Source: Rummeliibacillus pycnus_B
GTDB lineage: Bacteria; Bacillota; Bacilli; Bacillales_A; Planococcaceae
Assembly (NCBI RefSeq): GCF_050459865.1
Contig: NZ_JBCMNM010000031.1
Location: forward strand, 1-64,000
DNA: 64,000 nt
Direction: 5' to 3'
The translations under genes were made by a program, and so were the position numbers. Of this stretch, positions 52,703 through 60,923 are shown in pieces; within the stretch, counting starts at the first letter, position 1; every line of letters starts with the position of its first letter. The notes under the pieces were generated by a model. It worked only from the letters and a program-made list of their open reading frames with translations. It was not told the DNA's origin and ran no database searches.

Positions 52703-53965
52703 TTATTTTGAATAAATTGGATGATTATCAGTTAAAACTTTCACGCGTTTTATTGCTTCTTGTTTTACTGCTTCATCTTCTGGATTTTTTAATACAGAAG
52801 CAATGATGGAAGCAACTTCCTTCATATCTTCTTCTTTGAAGCCACGAGATGTAATAGCTGGTGTACCTACGCGAACACCAGAAGTAACAAATGGACTTTC
52901 TGGATCAAATGGAATTGTATTTTTGTTCGCTGTAATGTTCACATCATCTAAAAGTTTTTCTGCAACTTTACCTGTTAGGCCTAGAGAACGTACATCTAAA
53001 AGTAATAAGTGGTTATCTGTACCGCCTGATACAAGTTTAATACCTTCTGCTTGTAATGCTTCACCAAATACTTTTGCATTTTTAACAACTTGCCCGATGT
53101 ATTCTTTGTATTCAGGTTGTTGTGCTTCACCGAAAGCAACAGCTTTACCTGCGATGACATGCATCAACGGACCACCTTGAATACCAGGGAAGATAGATTT
53201 GTCGATTTTCTTGCCCCATTCTTCTTTACAAAGAATTAAACCACCACGTGGACCACGTAATGTTTTGTGAGTAGTTGATGTCACAAAATCTGCATATGGT
53301 ACAGGATTTGGATGTTCACCTACAGCTACAAGACCAGCAATATGCGCCATATCCACCATGAAATAAGCGCCTACTTCATCAGCGATTTCGCGGAATTTAG
53401 CAAAATCAATTTTACGAGGATAAGCAGATGCACCAGCAACGATTAGTTTTGGTTTATGTTTAAGTGCTTTTTGACGAACATCTTCGTAATCGATTACGTT
53501 TGTATCTTCCGTTACACCGTATTCTACAAAGTTGTATTGTACACCTGAGAAGTTGACTGGGCTACCATGTGTTAAGTGACCACCATGAGAAAGGTTCATA
53601 CCTAAAACAGTATCGCCTGGTTCTAAAATTGTGAAGTACACAGCCATATTTGCTTGTGCACCAGAGTGTGGTTGAACGTTTGCATATTCAGCACCAAAGA
53701 TTTCTTTTAGACGATCACGTGCAATATTTTCCACAACGTCTACATGCTCGCAACCACCATAGTAACGTTTGCCAGGATAGCCTTCAGCATATTTGTTCGT
53801 TAATACCGATCCTTGAGCTTCCATTACCGCTTCAGAAACGATATTTTCGGATGCGATTAACTCAATATTTGATTGTTGACGAGCAAATTCTTTTTCCATC
53901 GCTTCAAATACTGCTTTGTCTTGTGACGCAATGATTGACTTTTCTTGTGCTGCAAGATTTTCCAT
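52703..53965 (-). CDS. glyA: serine hydroxymethyltransferase
   Basis: Converts serine and tetrahydrofolate to glycine and methylene-tetrahydrofolate. The 420-residue PLP enzyme has IELIASENIVS, TNKYAEGYPGKRYYGG, and the Schiff-base Lys in TSTTHKTLRGPRGG. The ATG follows GGGGGAATAGG. It lies 20 bases after ywlG, as in B. subtilis. Confidence 0.97.
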   Translation of the reverse strand: MENLAAQEKSIIASQDKAVFEAMEKEFARQQSNIELIASENIVSEAVMEAQGSVLTNKYAEGYPGKRYYGGCEHVDVVENIARDRLKEIFGAEYANVQPHSGAQANMAVYFTILEPGDTVLGMNLSHGGHLTHGSPVNFSGVQYNFVEYGVTEDTNVIDYEDVRQKALKHKPKLIVAGASAYPRKIDFAKFREIADEVGAYFMVDMAHIAGLVAVGEHPNPVPYADFVTSTTHKTLRGPRGGLILCKEEWGKKIDKSIFPGIQGGPLMHVIAGKAVAFGEAQQPEYKEYIGQVVKNAKVFGEALQAEGIKLVSGGTDNHLLLLDVRSLGLTGKVAEKLLDDVNITANKNTIPFDPESPFVTSGVRVGTPAITSRGFKEEDMKEVASIIASVLKNPEDEAVKQEAIKRVKVLTDNHPIYSK

Positions 53966-53985
53966 TACACCTATTCCCCCTATTT

Positions 53986-54534
53986 TTACTCTTTGTTGTA
54001 TACTGCTCTCTCGCCACCTATTAATTTAGGACGAGTTTTTGCAACTGTCACGACTGCATCTCCAATATGTGAGATTGAAGTACGGACAGGAACTGCCACT
54101 TTCTTCAAATGCATACCAATCAATGTTTGACCTATATCAATGCCTGCATGCGCTGTAATTTCTTCAACCAATACTGGTTCTTCGAATTGACTAAACGCAA
54201 AAGTAGACATCGAGCCACCGGCAGTGCGAACAGGAACGACTGAGACAGGCTCAAGTCGATATTGTTCAGCTACAGCTCTTTCTATTGTTAAGGCGCGATT
54301 TAAATGTTCGCAACCTTGAAACGCTAAATAAATTTCATGTTTATCAGCAAATGCTTTTAAAGGCTTATACAATGCTTCTGCAATTTCTAAGCCGCCTGCT
54401 GTGCCAATTTTTTCGCCTTTTACTTCTGAAGTTGAGCAACCTACGACAAAGATTTGGCCATTACGAAAGGTAACTTGTTGTTCAAATTCTGATAGCAGCG
54501 TTTGTAGCTGTTCTTCAATTTGTTGTAAGTTCAT
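53986..54534 (-). CDS. ywlG: YwlG (DUF436) family protein
   Basis: A 182-residue soluble protein of the conserved YwlG family. Characteristic stretches are FVVGCSTSEVKGEKIGTAG, FQGCEHLNRALTIER and GIDIGQTLIGMHLKKVAVPVR. The function is not established. The ATG follows CGAGGT. Between rpiB and glyA, a conserved neighbourhood. Confidence 0.88.
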   Translation of the reverse strand: MNLQQIEEQLQTLLSEFEQQVTFRNGQIFVVGCSTSEVKGEKIGTAGGLEIAEALYKPLKAFADKHEIYLAFQGCEHLNRALTIERAVAEQYRLEPVSVVPVRTAGGSMSTFAFSQFEEPVLVEEITAHAGIDIGQTLIGMHLKKVAVPVRTSISHIGDAVVTVAKTRPKLIGGERAVYNKE

Positions 54535-54558
54535 CGTTTAAGACCTCGAATCTGATTA

Positions 54559-55002
54559 TTATTCTTGTTCTTCTAAAGCTGTGATTTTGCTGATACGACG
54601 TTCATGACGTCCACCTTCAAAATCTGTTGATAGCCAAGTTTGAACGATTTCTCGTGCTAATCCTGGGCCAATTACTCTTTCACCCATTGCTAACACATTC
54701 GAATCATTATGACAACGTGTTGCTTTTGCACTAAATACATCATGTACTAAAGCACAACGGATGCCATTTACTTTGTTTGCAGCAATAGACATACCAATAC
54801 CCGTACCGCAAATTAAAATGCCACGGTCAAATTCGCCGTTAGCAACTCCATTTGCAACTGGTAGTGCATAATCTGGGTAATCTACTGAATCAGATGATTT
54901 TGGACCGAAGTCTTCATAACTAATACCTAGTTCTTCCAACAAAGCTATGATTTCTTTTCGTAAGTTGTTACCACCATGATCTGATGAAATTGCAATTTTC
55001 AA
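54559..55002 (-). CDS. rpiB: ribose-5-phosphate isomerase B
   Basis: Interconverts ribose 5-phosphate and ribulose 5-phosphate, the latter being the substrate of tarJ. The 147-residue RpiB/LacAB-type protein has ISSDHGGNNLR, and the active-site Cys in ILICGTGIGMSIAANK. The TTG at 55002 has GAGGG 6 bases upstream and gives the usual MKIAISSDHGG; the TTG at 55020 precedes that site. Related to YwlF of B. subtilis. Confidence 0.93.
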   Translation of the reverse strand: MKIAISSDHGGNNLRKEIIALLEELGISYEDFGPKSSDSVDYPDYALPVANGVANGEFDRGILICGTGIGMSIAANKVNGIRCALVHDVFSAKATRCHNDSNVLAMGERVIGPGLAREIVQTWLSTDFEGGRHERRISKITALEEQE

Positions 55003-55462
55003 TGGGTTCCCTCTTTTCAATTGTTCTATTCATCATCAGTGTACCACTTCTATATGTATAATGACATATTTTTCACTTAATTGCGATAGTAAGTTTAATA
55101 AAATACGAATATTTTTCTTATTTTTAGTGATTTTCGGTTTTAATATAGCTTATTCACGAATATATATATGTATTTTCGGTTTTGTATTCGTATTTTAGCG
55201 ATTTTGTTTAGTTAGTTGATTGATTTCAATGATTACGGAGTTGATTACATTTTGGCAGGGATTTGTTGGTGTCTCTGGGAGCAGATTATTTTCAGACTAA
55301 CCTTCTATCCACGAAATAAGTTTCCTAACCCCCAAATAATCGAATTGTATACACTTCCTGAACTTTTTACGTCATGTACTGAAGTTATTTCAAGGATTCT
55401 CTTAAATTTGTGGATAGTTTGTGGATATTATTTTGCTTCTCTTAGTGAGCAATCAAAAGAAA

Positions 55463-55502
55463 GGGGTATCTTAAAAGTGTAAAACCACTTTTAAAATACC
55501 CC
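55463..55502. terminator. long inverted repeat, possible terminator
   Basis: GGGGTATcTTAAAAGTG (55463-55479) pairs with CACTTTTAAaATACCCC (55486-55502), one mismatch, 6-base loop. Neither side has a T-run, so termination is uncertain. Confidence 0.45.
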
Positions 55503-55535
55503 AACGTTCATATTAAGTTATTAGTATTACCTCTT

Positions 55536-55680
55536 GCTCCTGTATCGCTTCGCTAGCTTCGTCGCAGGAAAAACCTTTGCTCCTGCATCGCTTCGCTAGC
55601 TTCGTCGCAGGAAAAACCTTTGCTCCTGTATCGCTTCGCTAGCTTCGTCGCAGGAAAAACCTTTGCTCCTGCATCGCTTT
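55536..55680. repeat. 43-bp tandem repeat, three full copies and a fragment
   Basis: Units begin at 55536, 55579, 55622 and 55665, exactly 43 bases apart. Each has the palindrome TCCTG..TCGCTTCGCTAGCTTCG..GCAGGA followed by AAAAACCTTT; units differ only at one G/A or T/C site. The fourth copy breaks off after 16 bases. A related 20-base piece occurs at 62352. The array sits between the chemoreceptor stop and rpiB. Confidence 0.88.
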
Positions 55681-55717
55681 ACAAAAAAGATTTCTAGCCA
55701 TAAACACTCACCAGTTT

Positions 55718-57010
55718 TTACTTTTCAAATTGCTGGATCATTTGGAATAAATCTTCAGATTGTTTCTTTAATATTTGTGAAAGTTGGTCAATTTGCTCAA
55801 TTGATCTGACTTGTTCGTCGGTTGCGCTTTGAACTTCTAGTGCGCCTGCAGAAGTTTGTTCTGCTATTGCAGCTACTTCTTGAGATTGATGAGCTGTTTT
55901 TTCGATGTTATGCAATTGCTTACCTACAAATTCAGAAATTTCAACGATTGAGTCTGCCATGCCACTAACCATAGTAGCCATACCATCTACTGCTGACGTT
56001 GTTTCGGAAATTCGAGCTACTTCTCCTTCTGCAAAACCAACTTGCTCTGTCATTTTGCCAACCACTGTTTGAACATCTAATTGAATGGTTTGAATCAATT
56101 GTGTAATACCTTTTACAGCCTCGGCACTTTCGTCTGCTAGTTTGCGGACCTCTTCAGCTACCACAGCAAAACCCTTTCCGTGTTCCCCAGCTCTAGCTGC
56201 CTCTATAGAAGCATTTAGCGCTAGTAAGTTAGTTTGTTCTGCAATATCTCCGACTAGCTGAATAATTTGTTCTACTTTTAATGCATTTTTTTCAAGCTGA
56301 TGTATATCTTTCAGAGCTAATTGATTGCCTGATGCAATTTTTTCAATCCCTTCAACAAGTTGATTAATTGCATTTGTAGTGTGTTTTAACTCTGACATCA
56401 TTATTTCTGATTGGTTAGATGATGTGATTGCACGTTGATTTACTTCTTCTGCTAATAATCGAACATCTTCTAGTGCTTCTGCCGTTTCTTGAATGGCAAT
56501 TGCTGAACTTGAAGCGCCCTCAGAAATATTCGATATTGTTTCAGCGATTGATTCTGTTTGTTTCGATGCTTGTCCTGTTTCTTCGGATAGATTTAGAACG
56601 GTATTGTTCGTTGTTTGGAAATTTTGATTAATGCTAGAAACCATTTGGCGTAGACTTACTAACATTGTTTGGAAAGCTTCTGATAGTGAACGAATTTCAT
56701 CTGAGCTATTCGGCATTTCTATATCTTTGCCAATTTTCCCTTCAGCAGCTTCTTTTGCAACATTTTCAAGCTTTTGTAATGGCTTTACCAATAAAGAACT
56801 AAAAATACCAGCTAATATACCGGACCATATAATCCCTAAAACATATGTAATTATTTCGAACACTGTTTTTTTCACATTCGGAAAAAATTGAGGTTGCAAA
56901 TACTCGATAAAGAAGAAACTTACGCTATATGTAATCATCGCTAAAATTGTTACAAATAGAACGAGTTTCTTTTTTAAACCAAAAGAATGTCGCACACTTT
57001 TTTTTGCCAT
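55718..57010 (-). CDS. methyl-accepting chemotaxis protein without extracellular sensor domain
   Basis: A 430-residue chemoreceptor. Two membrane spans lie at about residues 14-37 and 52-74, separated by only about 15 residues, so there is no ligand-binding domain outside. A HAMP domain follows (VKPLQKLENVAKEAAEGKIG), then a signalling domain with the hairpin tip VGDIAEQTNLLALNASIEAARAGEHGKGFAVVAEEVRKLADES. It may sense membrane state, temperature or an internal partner. The ATG follows GGAGGAA, 2 bases after the ywlE stop, so it is in the ywlE operon. Confidence 0.88.
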   Translation of the reverse strand: MAKKSVRHSFGLKKKLVLFVTILAMITYSVSFFFIEYLQPQFFPNVKKTVFEIITYVLGIIWSGILAGIFSSLLVKPLQKLENVAKEAAEGKIGKDIEMPNSSDEIRSLSEAFQTMLVSLRQMVSSINQNFQTTNNTVLNLSEETGQASKQTESIAETISNISEGASSSAIAIQETAEALEDVRLLAEEVNQRAITSSNQSEIMMSELKHTTNAINQLVEGIEKIASGNQLALKDIHQLEKNALKVEQIIQLVGDIAEQTNLLALNASIEAARAGEHGKGFAVVAEEVRKLADESAEAVKGITQLIQTIQLDVQTVVGKMTEQVGFAEGEVARISETTSAVDGMATMVSGMADSIVEISEFVGKQLHNIEKTAHQSQEVAAIAEQTSAGALEVQSATDEQVRSIEQIDQLSQILKKQSEDLFQMIQQFEK

Positions 57011-57012
57011 GG

Positions 57013-57453
57013 TTATTCCTCCAATATTTTCTTTTCAAGTGCATCCATTAATTTACTAAGTTCTTGGAAAGTGGCCCGATATGTTGACGTATCTCCTCCA
57101 AAAGGATCAAATACATCCAAATTATCATTTTCAGATACATATTCTTTAAATGTAAATGTTTTATCTGCTACTTGAGGAAATACTTGTAAAAGTGCTTCTT
57201 TGTGTCCATTTGTCATTGTTAATATTAAATTGGCCCATTGTAGATCTTCCAATCTAACATTTTGGGCGGTATGATCATAATCAATTTGCTGTTCTTTTAG
57301 GACAGACTGTGTATTATGTGACATAGGACTTCCAGGCATAGCGTATATCCCTGCAGATTTCACTTCAACTCTTTGTAAATTTCTCGATTTTAAAATGGCC
57401 GCTGCCATTGGACTTCTACAAGTATTTCCTGTACATACAAAATAAATATTCAT
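57013..57453 (-). CDS. ywlE: protein arginine phosphatase
   Basis: Low-molecular-weight phosphatase of 146 residues that removes phosphate from arginine in proteins marked by McsB. The N-terminal P-loop is VCTGNTCRSPMA, with the Thr (CTGNT) that distinguishes arginine phosphatases from tyrosine ones. The general acid Asp is in DVFDPFGGD. The ATG follows AGAGGGAGAG. It lies after the MntP-like gene and before the chemoreceptor gene. Confidence 0.93.
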   Translation of the reverse strand: MNIYFVCTGNTCRSPMAAAILKSRNLQRVEVKSAGIYAMPGSPMSHNTQSVLKEQQIDYDHTAQNVRLEDLQWANLILTMTNGHKEALLQVFPQVADKTFTFKEYVSENDNLDVFDPFGGDTSTYRATFQELSKLMDALEKKILEE

Positions 57454-57506
57454 TATGCACTCTCCCTCTCATTATATATTAAATGCAGTTATAATGTTCT
57501 ATTTTT

Positions 57507-58004
57507 TTATAAATCAAATGAAAAAATACCCATCAAAAGTAATGCAATTCCAGCGAATATTTGTAAGTATGCTCCTATCTTTGCTGGGATATTTTTATTT
57601 AAAACTAATGCGATATATGAAAATAGAAAAGCAAATACACCCATGCTACAAATTAGTAATGTTTCTTTTAATTGAAGCATACCAAAAGATACACTTACTG
57701 AAAAGGTATCTAAACTTGTGGTAATGGCTAATAATATTACGGGAACTTGTGCAGGTTTACTACCTTTCGCTGCTAATAAAAGTTGTACGCCAATCATACT
57801 TAATAATAAACCTGAAACATTTTGAGCAAGATTTGTTATATATGTAATTAACCATTCACCGACGTGGAAGCCAATGAAGGGAAAAATCATATGAAGAGCA
57901 CCTGTCCATAAAGAAAGCCAAAAGCGATATTTTATTTGCGGTAATAATAAATATATCGTCAATACGTCCATAGCTGTAATAATAGCCGCAAGAATTTCTG
58001 GCAC
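57507..58004 (-). CDS. mntP: MntP/YtaF-like manganese efflux family protein
   Basis: About 165 residues with six membrane spans. Two helices each carry an Asp, TAMDVLTIYLL and TSLDTFSVSVSFGM, as in the MntP/YtaF family of Mn2+ exporters. The place beside ywlC and ywlE is that of B. subtilis YwlD (MntP). The GTG at 58004 has GGAGG 6 bases upstream; the frame opens at 58049 but that would overlap this site. Family placement is strong; substrate is inferred. Confidence 0.8.
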   Translation of the reverse strand: MPEILAAIITAMDVLTIYLLLPQIKYRFWLSLWTGALHMIFPFIGFHVGEWLITYITNLAQNVSGLLLSMIGVQLLLAAKGSKPAQVPVILLAITTSLDTFSVSVSFGMLQLKETLLICSMGVFAFLFSYIALVLNKNIPAKIGAYLQIFAGIALLLMGIFSFDL

Positions 58005-58196
58005 ATTTTTCCTCCATCCTTTAGAAATCTCTCTTATCCTATGTATCAAAGTTCACTAGTTATACCGTAAAAATAACGCAAATAATTTTATTATATTAAT
58101 ATAATACTTTTATGCGTTTTGTTTTCCAACACAGGTATTAATCATTTTATATCCCTATTTCCCTCTACTATCATTCCTTACTGATGGTTTTTTCAA

Positions 58197-58235
58197 AGAA
58201 AAAGCCCCTTTATGATTTTTCATAAAGAAGCTTTG
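58197..58235 (-). terminator. terminator of ywlC
   Basis: TTTATGA (58209-58215) pairs with TCATAAA (58220-58226), and AAAGC (58201-58205) with GCTTT (58230-58234). An A-run at the left gives T residues on the minus strand. Confidence 0.7.
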
Positions 58236-58260
58236 AAATAAATAATTGTTAGAAATAACT

Positions 58261-59301
58261 TTATTGATTTTGATAATCTTTTGAATACCATTTGCCACCT
58301 GCTGATTTTTCGAGTCGATTCATAATAGCCGAACCGACACCCTCTGTTGAAGTAACGGTTGCTAATACGATATCTGCAGCTGTTAAATCACATTCGCGTA
58401 ATGCATGGAAAAGGTTAGCGGCCATATCTTCTTTGGTATCACCAAATGTGAAAAACCAATCTGGAGACAGTTTTCTAAAACTTTGAGGTGCAAGTAATGC
58501 TACTTTATGGCCTTGATGTTGCAATTCTCCAATGGCTTGTTCAACCTGTTGTTCATCTTTTTCTATTAAATATACCGGCGCATTTGGTGCATAATGAGTA
58601 TATTTCATACCTGGGGCGCGTGGTGCACCTGCTTTTTGTTCGATATGAGTTGGTTGCTTAACCGTACCGATTACACGTTCAAACATTTCCTTTGTTATAG
58701 CACCTGGACGTAAAATGACAGGCGTTTCTAGTGTAAGATCTATGACAGTTGATTCTACGCCAATTCCAGTAGCTCCTCCATCTAAAATCAGTGGAATTTT
58801 ACCTGATAAATCCTGTTCCACATGAGTACCTTCAGTTGGACTAGGTTTTCCGCTTCGGTTTGCACTTGGAGCTGCGACCGGTTTCCCTAATTTCTGTAAT
58901 AGTTTTAATGCGACCGGATGATCGGGCATGCGAATACCAACTGTATCAAGACCTGCTGTTACGCTTGTAGCAAGTACATTTGGTTTAACTTTAAATATCA
59001 TCGTTAAAGGGCCTGGCCAAAACGCATCCATACATTTTCTTGCTTTATCTGAAATATCATCTACATAATTTTCAAGTTCATCGAAAGTACCAATATGGAC
59101 AATAAGCGGATTATCGGATGGTCTTCCTTTTGCTGCATAGATTTTTTTGATTGCTGCTTCATTTGTAGCTATGGCACCCAAGCCATAAACTGTTTCAGTG
59201 GGAAAAGCGACTAGTTCTCCATGATTTAACAAATCCACAGCTTGTGAATAACTTTTTTCGGAATCCACATTGTTATCCACAATGAGACGTTGTGTTTCCA
59301 T
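58261..59301 (-). CDS. ywlC: threonylcarbamoyl-AMP synthase
   Basis: Makes threonylcarbamoyl-AMP for the t6A modification of tRNA. The 346-residue Sua5-type protein has the YrdC domain (FPTETVYGLGA, KGRPSDNPLIVH, PSANRSGKPSPT) and the C-terminal Sua5 domain (APGMKYTHYAPNAPV, SVGSAIMNRL-like end). The longer Sua5 form is normal for Bacillus. The ATG follows AGGGAGG. A perfect DnaA box lies inside its 5' end. Confidence 0.95.
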   Translation of the reverse strand: METQRLIVDNNVDSEKSYSQAVDLLNHGELVAFPTETVYGLGAIATNEAAIKKIYAAKGRPSDNPLIVHIGTFDELENYVDDISDKARKCMDAFWPGPLTMIFKVKPNVLATSVTAGLDTVGIRMPDHPVALKLLQKLGKPVAAPSANRSGKPSPTEGTHVEQDLSGKIPLILDGGATGIGVESTVIDLTLETPVILRPGAITKEMFERVIGTVKQPTHIEQKAGAPRAPGMKYTHYAPNAPVYLIEKDEQQVEQAIGELQHQGHKVALLAPQSFRKLSPDWFFTFGDTKEDMAANLFHALRECDLTAADIVLATVTSTEGVGSAIMNRLEKSAGGKWYSKDYQNQ

Positions 59302-59400
59302 GTCATTTCCTCCCTTTAAATAAGAGTTTTCAGAAAGTTATGCACAATTTGTTGATAACTTTGTAAAAATTGTGGACAATTTACCAAATATTGTGGGTAA
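59243..59400. promoter_or_regulatory. DnaA-box cluster at ywlC/spoIIR
   Basis: A perfect TTATCCACA is at 59273-59281. One-mismatch boxes are at 59243-59251, 59338-59346 (TTATGCACA), 59350-59358 (TGTTGATAA), 59371-59379 (TGTGGACAA) and 59392-59400 (TGTGGGTAA). A further perfect box is at 59661-59669 inside spoIIR. From memory, ywlC is one of the known DnaA-box cluster sites of the B. subtilis chromosome. Confidence 0.75.
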
Positions 59401-59402
59401 CT

Positions 59403-60011
59403 CTAATCATTAAAAAGGCTCTTAAACCATTCAATAATAAAAAATTTAGGTTTTTCTTCTTCTTCTTTTTCTTCCTTTGGTTCTTCATCACGATAGCAAA
59501 CTTTTGGAAATAATCCGCACCACCAATTATCGCCCTTGCCAGCTCCAATAGTCACAACAATTGCTTGATATTTATCTTGTGCATACATCTTGTAACCATT
59601 ACGTTTTGGTGGAAATAATGCATTCGTCGTTGTGATTTTAATTTGTTCATTTTTCATTTCTGTGGATAACTTATTTTTTAGTTGATTTTCAATTGTTGAT
59701 AAATTTAGTTCTGTGGATGGATTTTGCATTGCTTTATCAAGAATTGGTTTAATCTCTTCCACAAGTCGATGTTTATATTGCTGATCTACAGCAGAATTGC
59801 TATTGGCAATGATACGAAATCTCGGTTGCTCTAATTCCATACTATATTGCTGTGTTAAAAACCCTTGTATAATTAGAAGCACTAATTGTATAAGTAGTAG
59901 CGACGTTATAAATTGTAAAAGTATATTTACTTGTGATTGTTTTGTTGGTTGTTTAATAGTGTAGTATGACAATTCTTGTGGTTGTTTTATATTATAGTAA
60001 TCTTCTATCAT
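59403..60011 (-). CDS. spoIIR: stage II sporulation protein R
   Basis: Secreted by the forespore to activate SpoIIGA, which cleaves pro-sigma-E. About 202 residues, with an N-terminal membrane segment (LLQFITSLLLIQLVLLIIQGF), then RFRIIANSNSAVDQQYKHRLVEEI, diagnostic, and GKGDNWWCGLFPKVC near the end. A Glu/Lys-rich C-terminus follows. The ATG at 60011 has GGAGGGG upstream. It follows prmC by 45 bases. Confidence 0.93.
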   Translation of the reverse strand: MIEDYYNIKQPQELSYYTIKQPTKQSQVNILLQFITSLLLIQLVLLIIQGFLTQQYSMELEQPRFRIIANSNSAVDQQYKHRLVEEIKPILDKAMQNPSTELNLSTIENQLKNKLSTEMKNEQIKITTTNALFPPKRNGYKMYAQDKYQAIVVTIGAGKGDNWWCGLFPKVCYRDEEPKEEKEEEEKPKFFIIEWFKSLFND

Positions 60012-60056
60012 CTTAAATCCCCTCCATGAAACTATCATGGCCAAAGAGATTACTAT

Positions 60057-60923
60057 TTATACACCTAATTCACAAAAAACCATACGATTTTTTCCATTCA
60101 TATCTTTTAATATATCGATTTTAGCTTGTGGAAAACTTTCTTTAAACAGCGCAGCTACCGCATTTCCCTGTGCATAACCTATTTCTACACCAATAAAACT
60201 AGGTTTCGTCATCAAATTTGGTAGATTCTTTGCTAGTTTTTTATAAAGTGCTAGTCCATCCTCATCTGCAAAAAGTGCTGTGTGAGGTTCATGCTCAAGC
60301 ACTACTTCTGACATCTCTTTTGCTTCATCATATGCAATATATGGAGGATTTGAAAGTACGACTTGCCATTTCTGACATTCAATCGGAGCTGTTAAATCTC
60401 CCTCTTCAAAATGAATATCTGCCTCTAACATCTCTGCATTTTTCTTCGCTACCTTTAAAGCATCCGGTGAAATATCGGTTGCTGTTACATGTAAAGATGG
60501 TATTTCCTTTTTCAACGTAATCGCAATCGCTCCACTACCTGTTCCAATATCCGCTAATTGAATATTCGGCTTGTCGCCAAAAATACGCTTAATTCGCTCA
60601 GTAGCTTCGACGATTAGCTCCTCTGTTTCAGGTCTAGGGATCAGAACAGACTCATTTACCATAAAGGTACGACCATAAAACTCTTCCACACCAATAATAT
60701 ATTGAATTGGCATCCCTTTCACATGAGATTCAACCATTTGCCAAAAGGCTTCGCAATCACCTTCAGAAATTTTATCCCGCATACTTGTTAATAATTCGGT
60801 GTACGATTTTTTTAATACATGTTGTAAAAGTAATCTTGCTGCTATTTCTTCTCGACCATTGTCCAGTAAAAAAGAAGAAGCCCCATTCAGGGCCTCATAA
60901 ACAAAATTAAAGTGCTGTGTCAT
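60057..60923 (-). CDS. prmC: peptide chain release factor N5-glutamine methyltransferase
   Basis: Methylates the Gln in the GGQ motif of release factors RF1 and RF2 with SAM. The 288-residue Rossmann methyltransferase has DIGTGSGAIAI (SAM site) and VVLSNPPYIAYDE (NPPY). It starts inside the last 17 bases of prfA, its own substrate, so the two are translationally coupled. Confidence 0.95.
   Translation of the reverse strand: MTQHFNFVYEALNGASSFLLDNGREEIAARLLLQHVLKKSYTELLTSMRDKISEGDCEAFWQMVESHVKGMPIQYIIGVEEFYGRTFMVNESVLIPRPETEELIVEATERIKRIFGDKPNIQLADIGTGSGAIAITLKKEIPSLHVTATDISPDALKVAKKNAEMLEADIHFEEGDLTAPIECQKWQVVLSNPPYIAYDEAKEMSEVVLEHEPHTALFADEDGLALYKKLAKNLPNLMTKPSFIGVEIGYAQGNAVAALFKESFPQAKIDILKDMNGKNRMVFCELGV

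Larger units (their letters stand above)
55003..55717. other. 715-base region between the chemoreceptor gene and rpiB
   Basis: No reliable gene. The plus-strand frame 55216-55482 lacks a ribosome binding site and resembles no family I know. The region holds a 17-bp hairpin at 55463-55502 and the 43-bp tandem repeats at 55536-55680. Confidence 0.55.

Noticed and set aside
55216..55482. Plus-strand frame of 88 codons between the chemoreceptor gene and rpiB
   Set aside because: No ribosome binding site; Cys/Trp-rich composition typical of chance frames; it runs into a hairpin.
55536..55680. CRISPR-like array of regular repeats
   Set aside because: The 43-bp units are contiguous and there are no differing spacers, nor any cas gene in the window.
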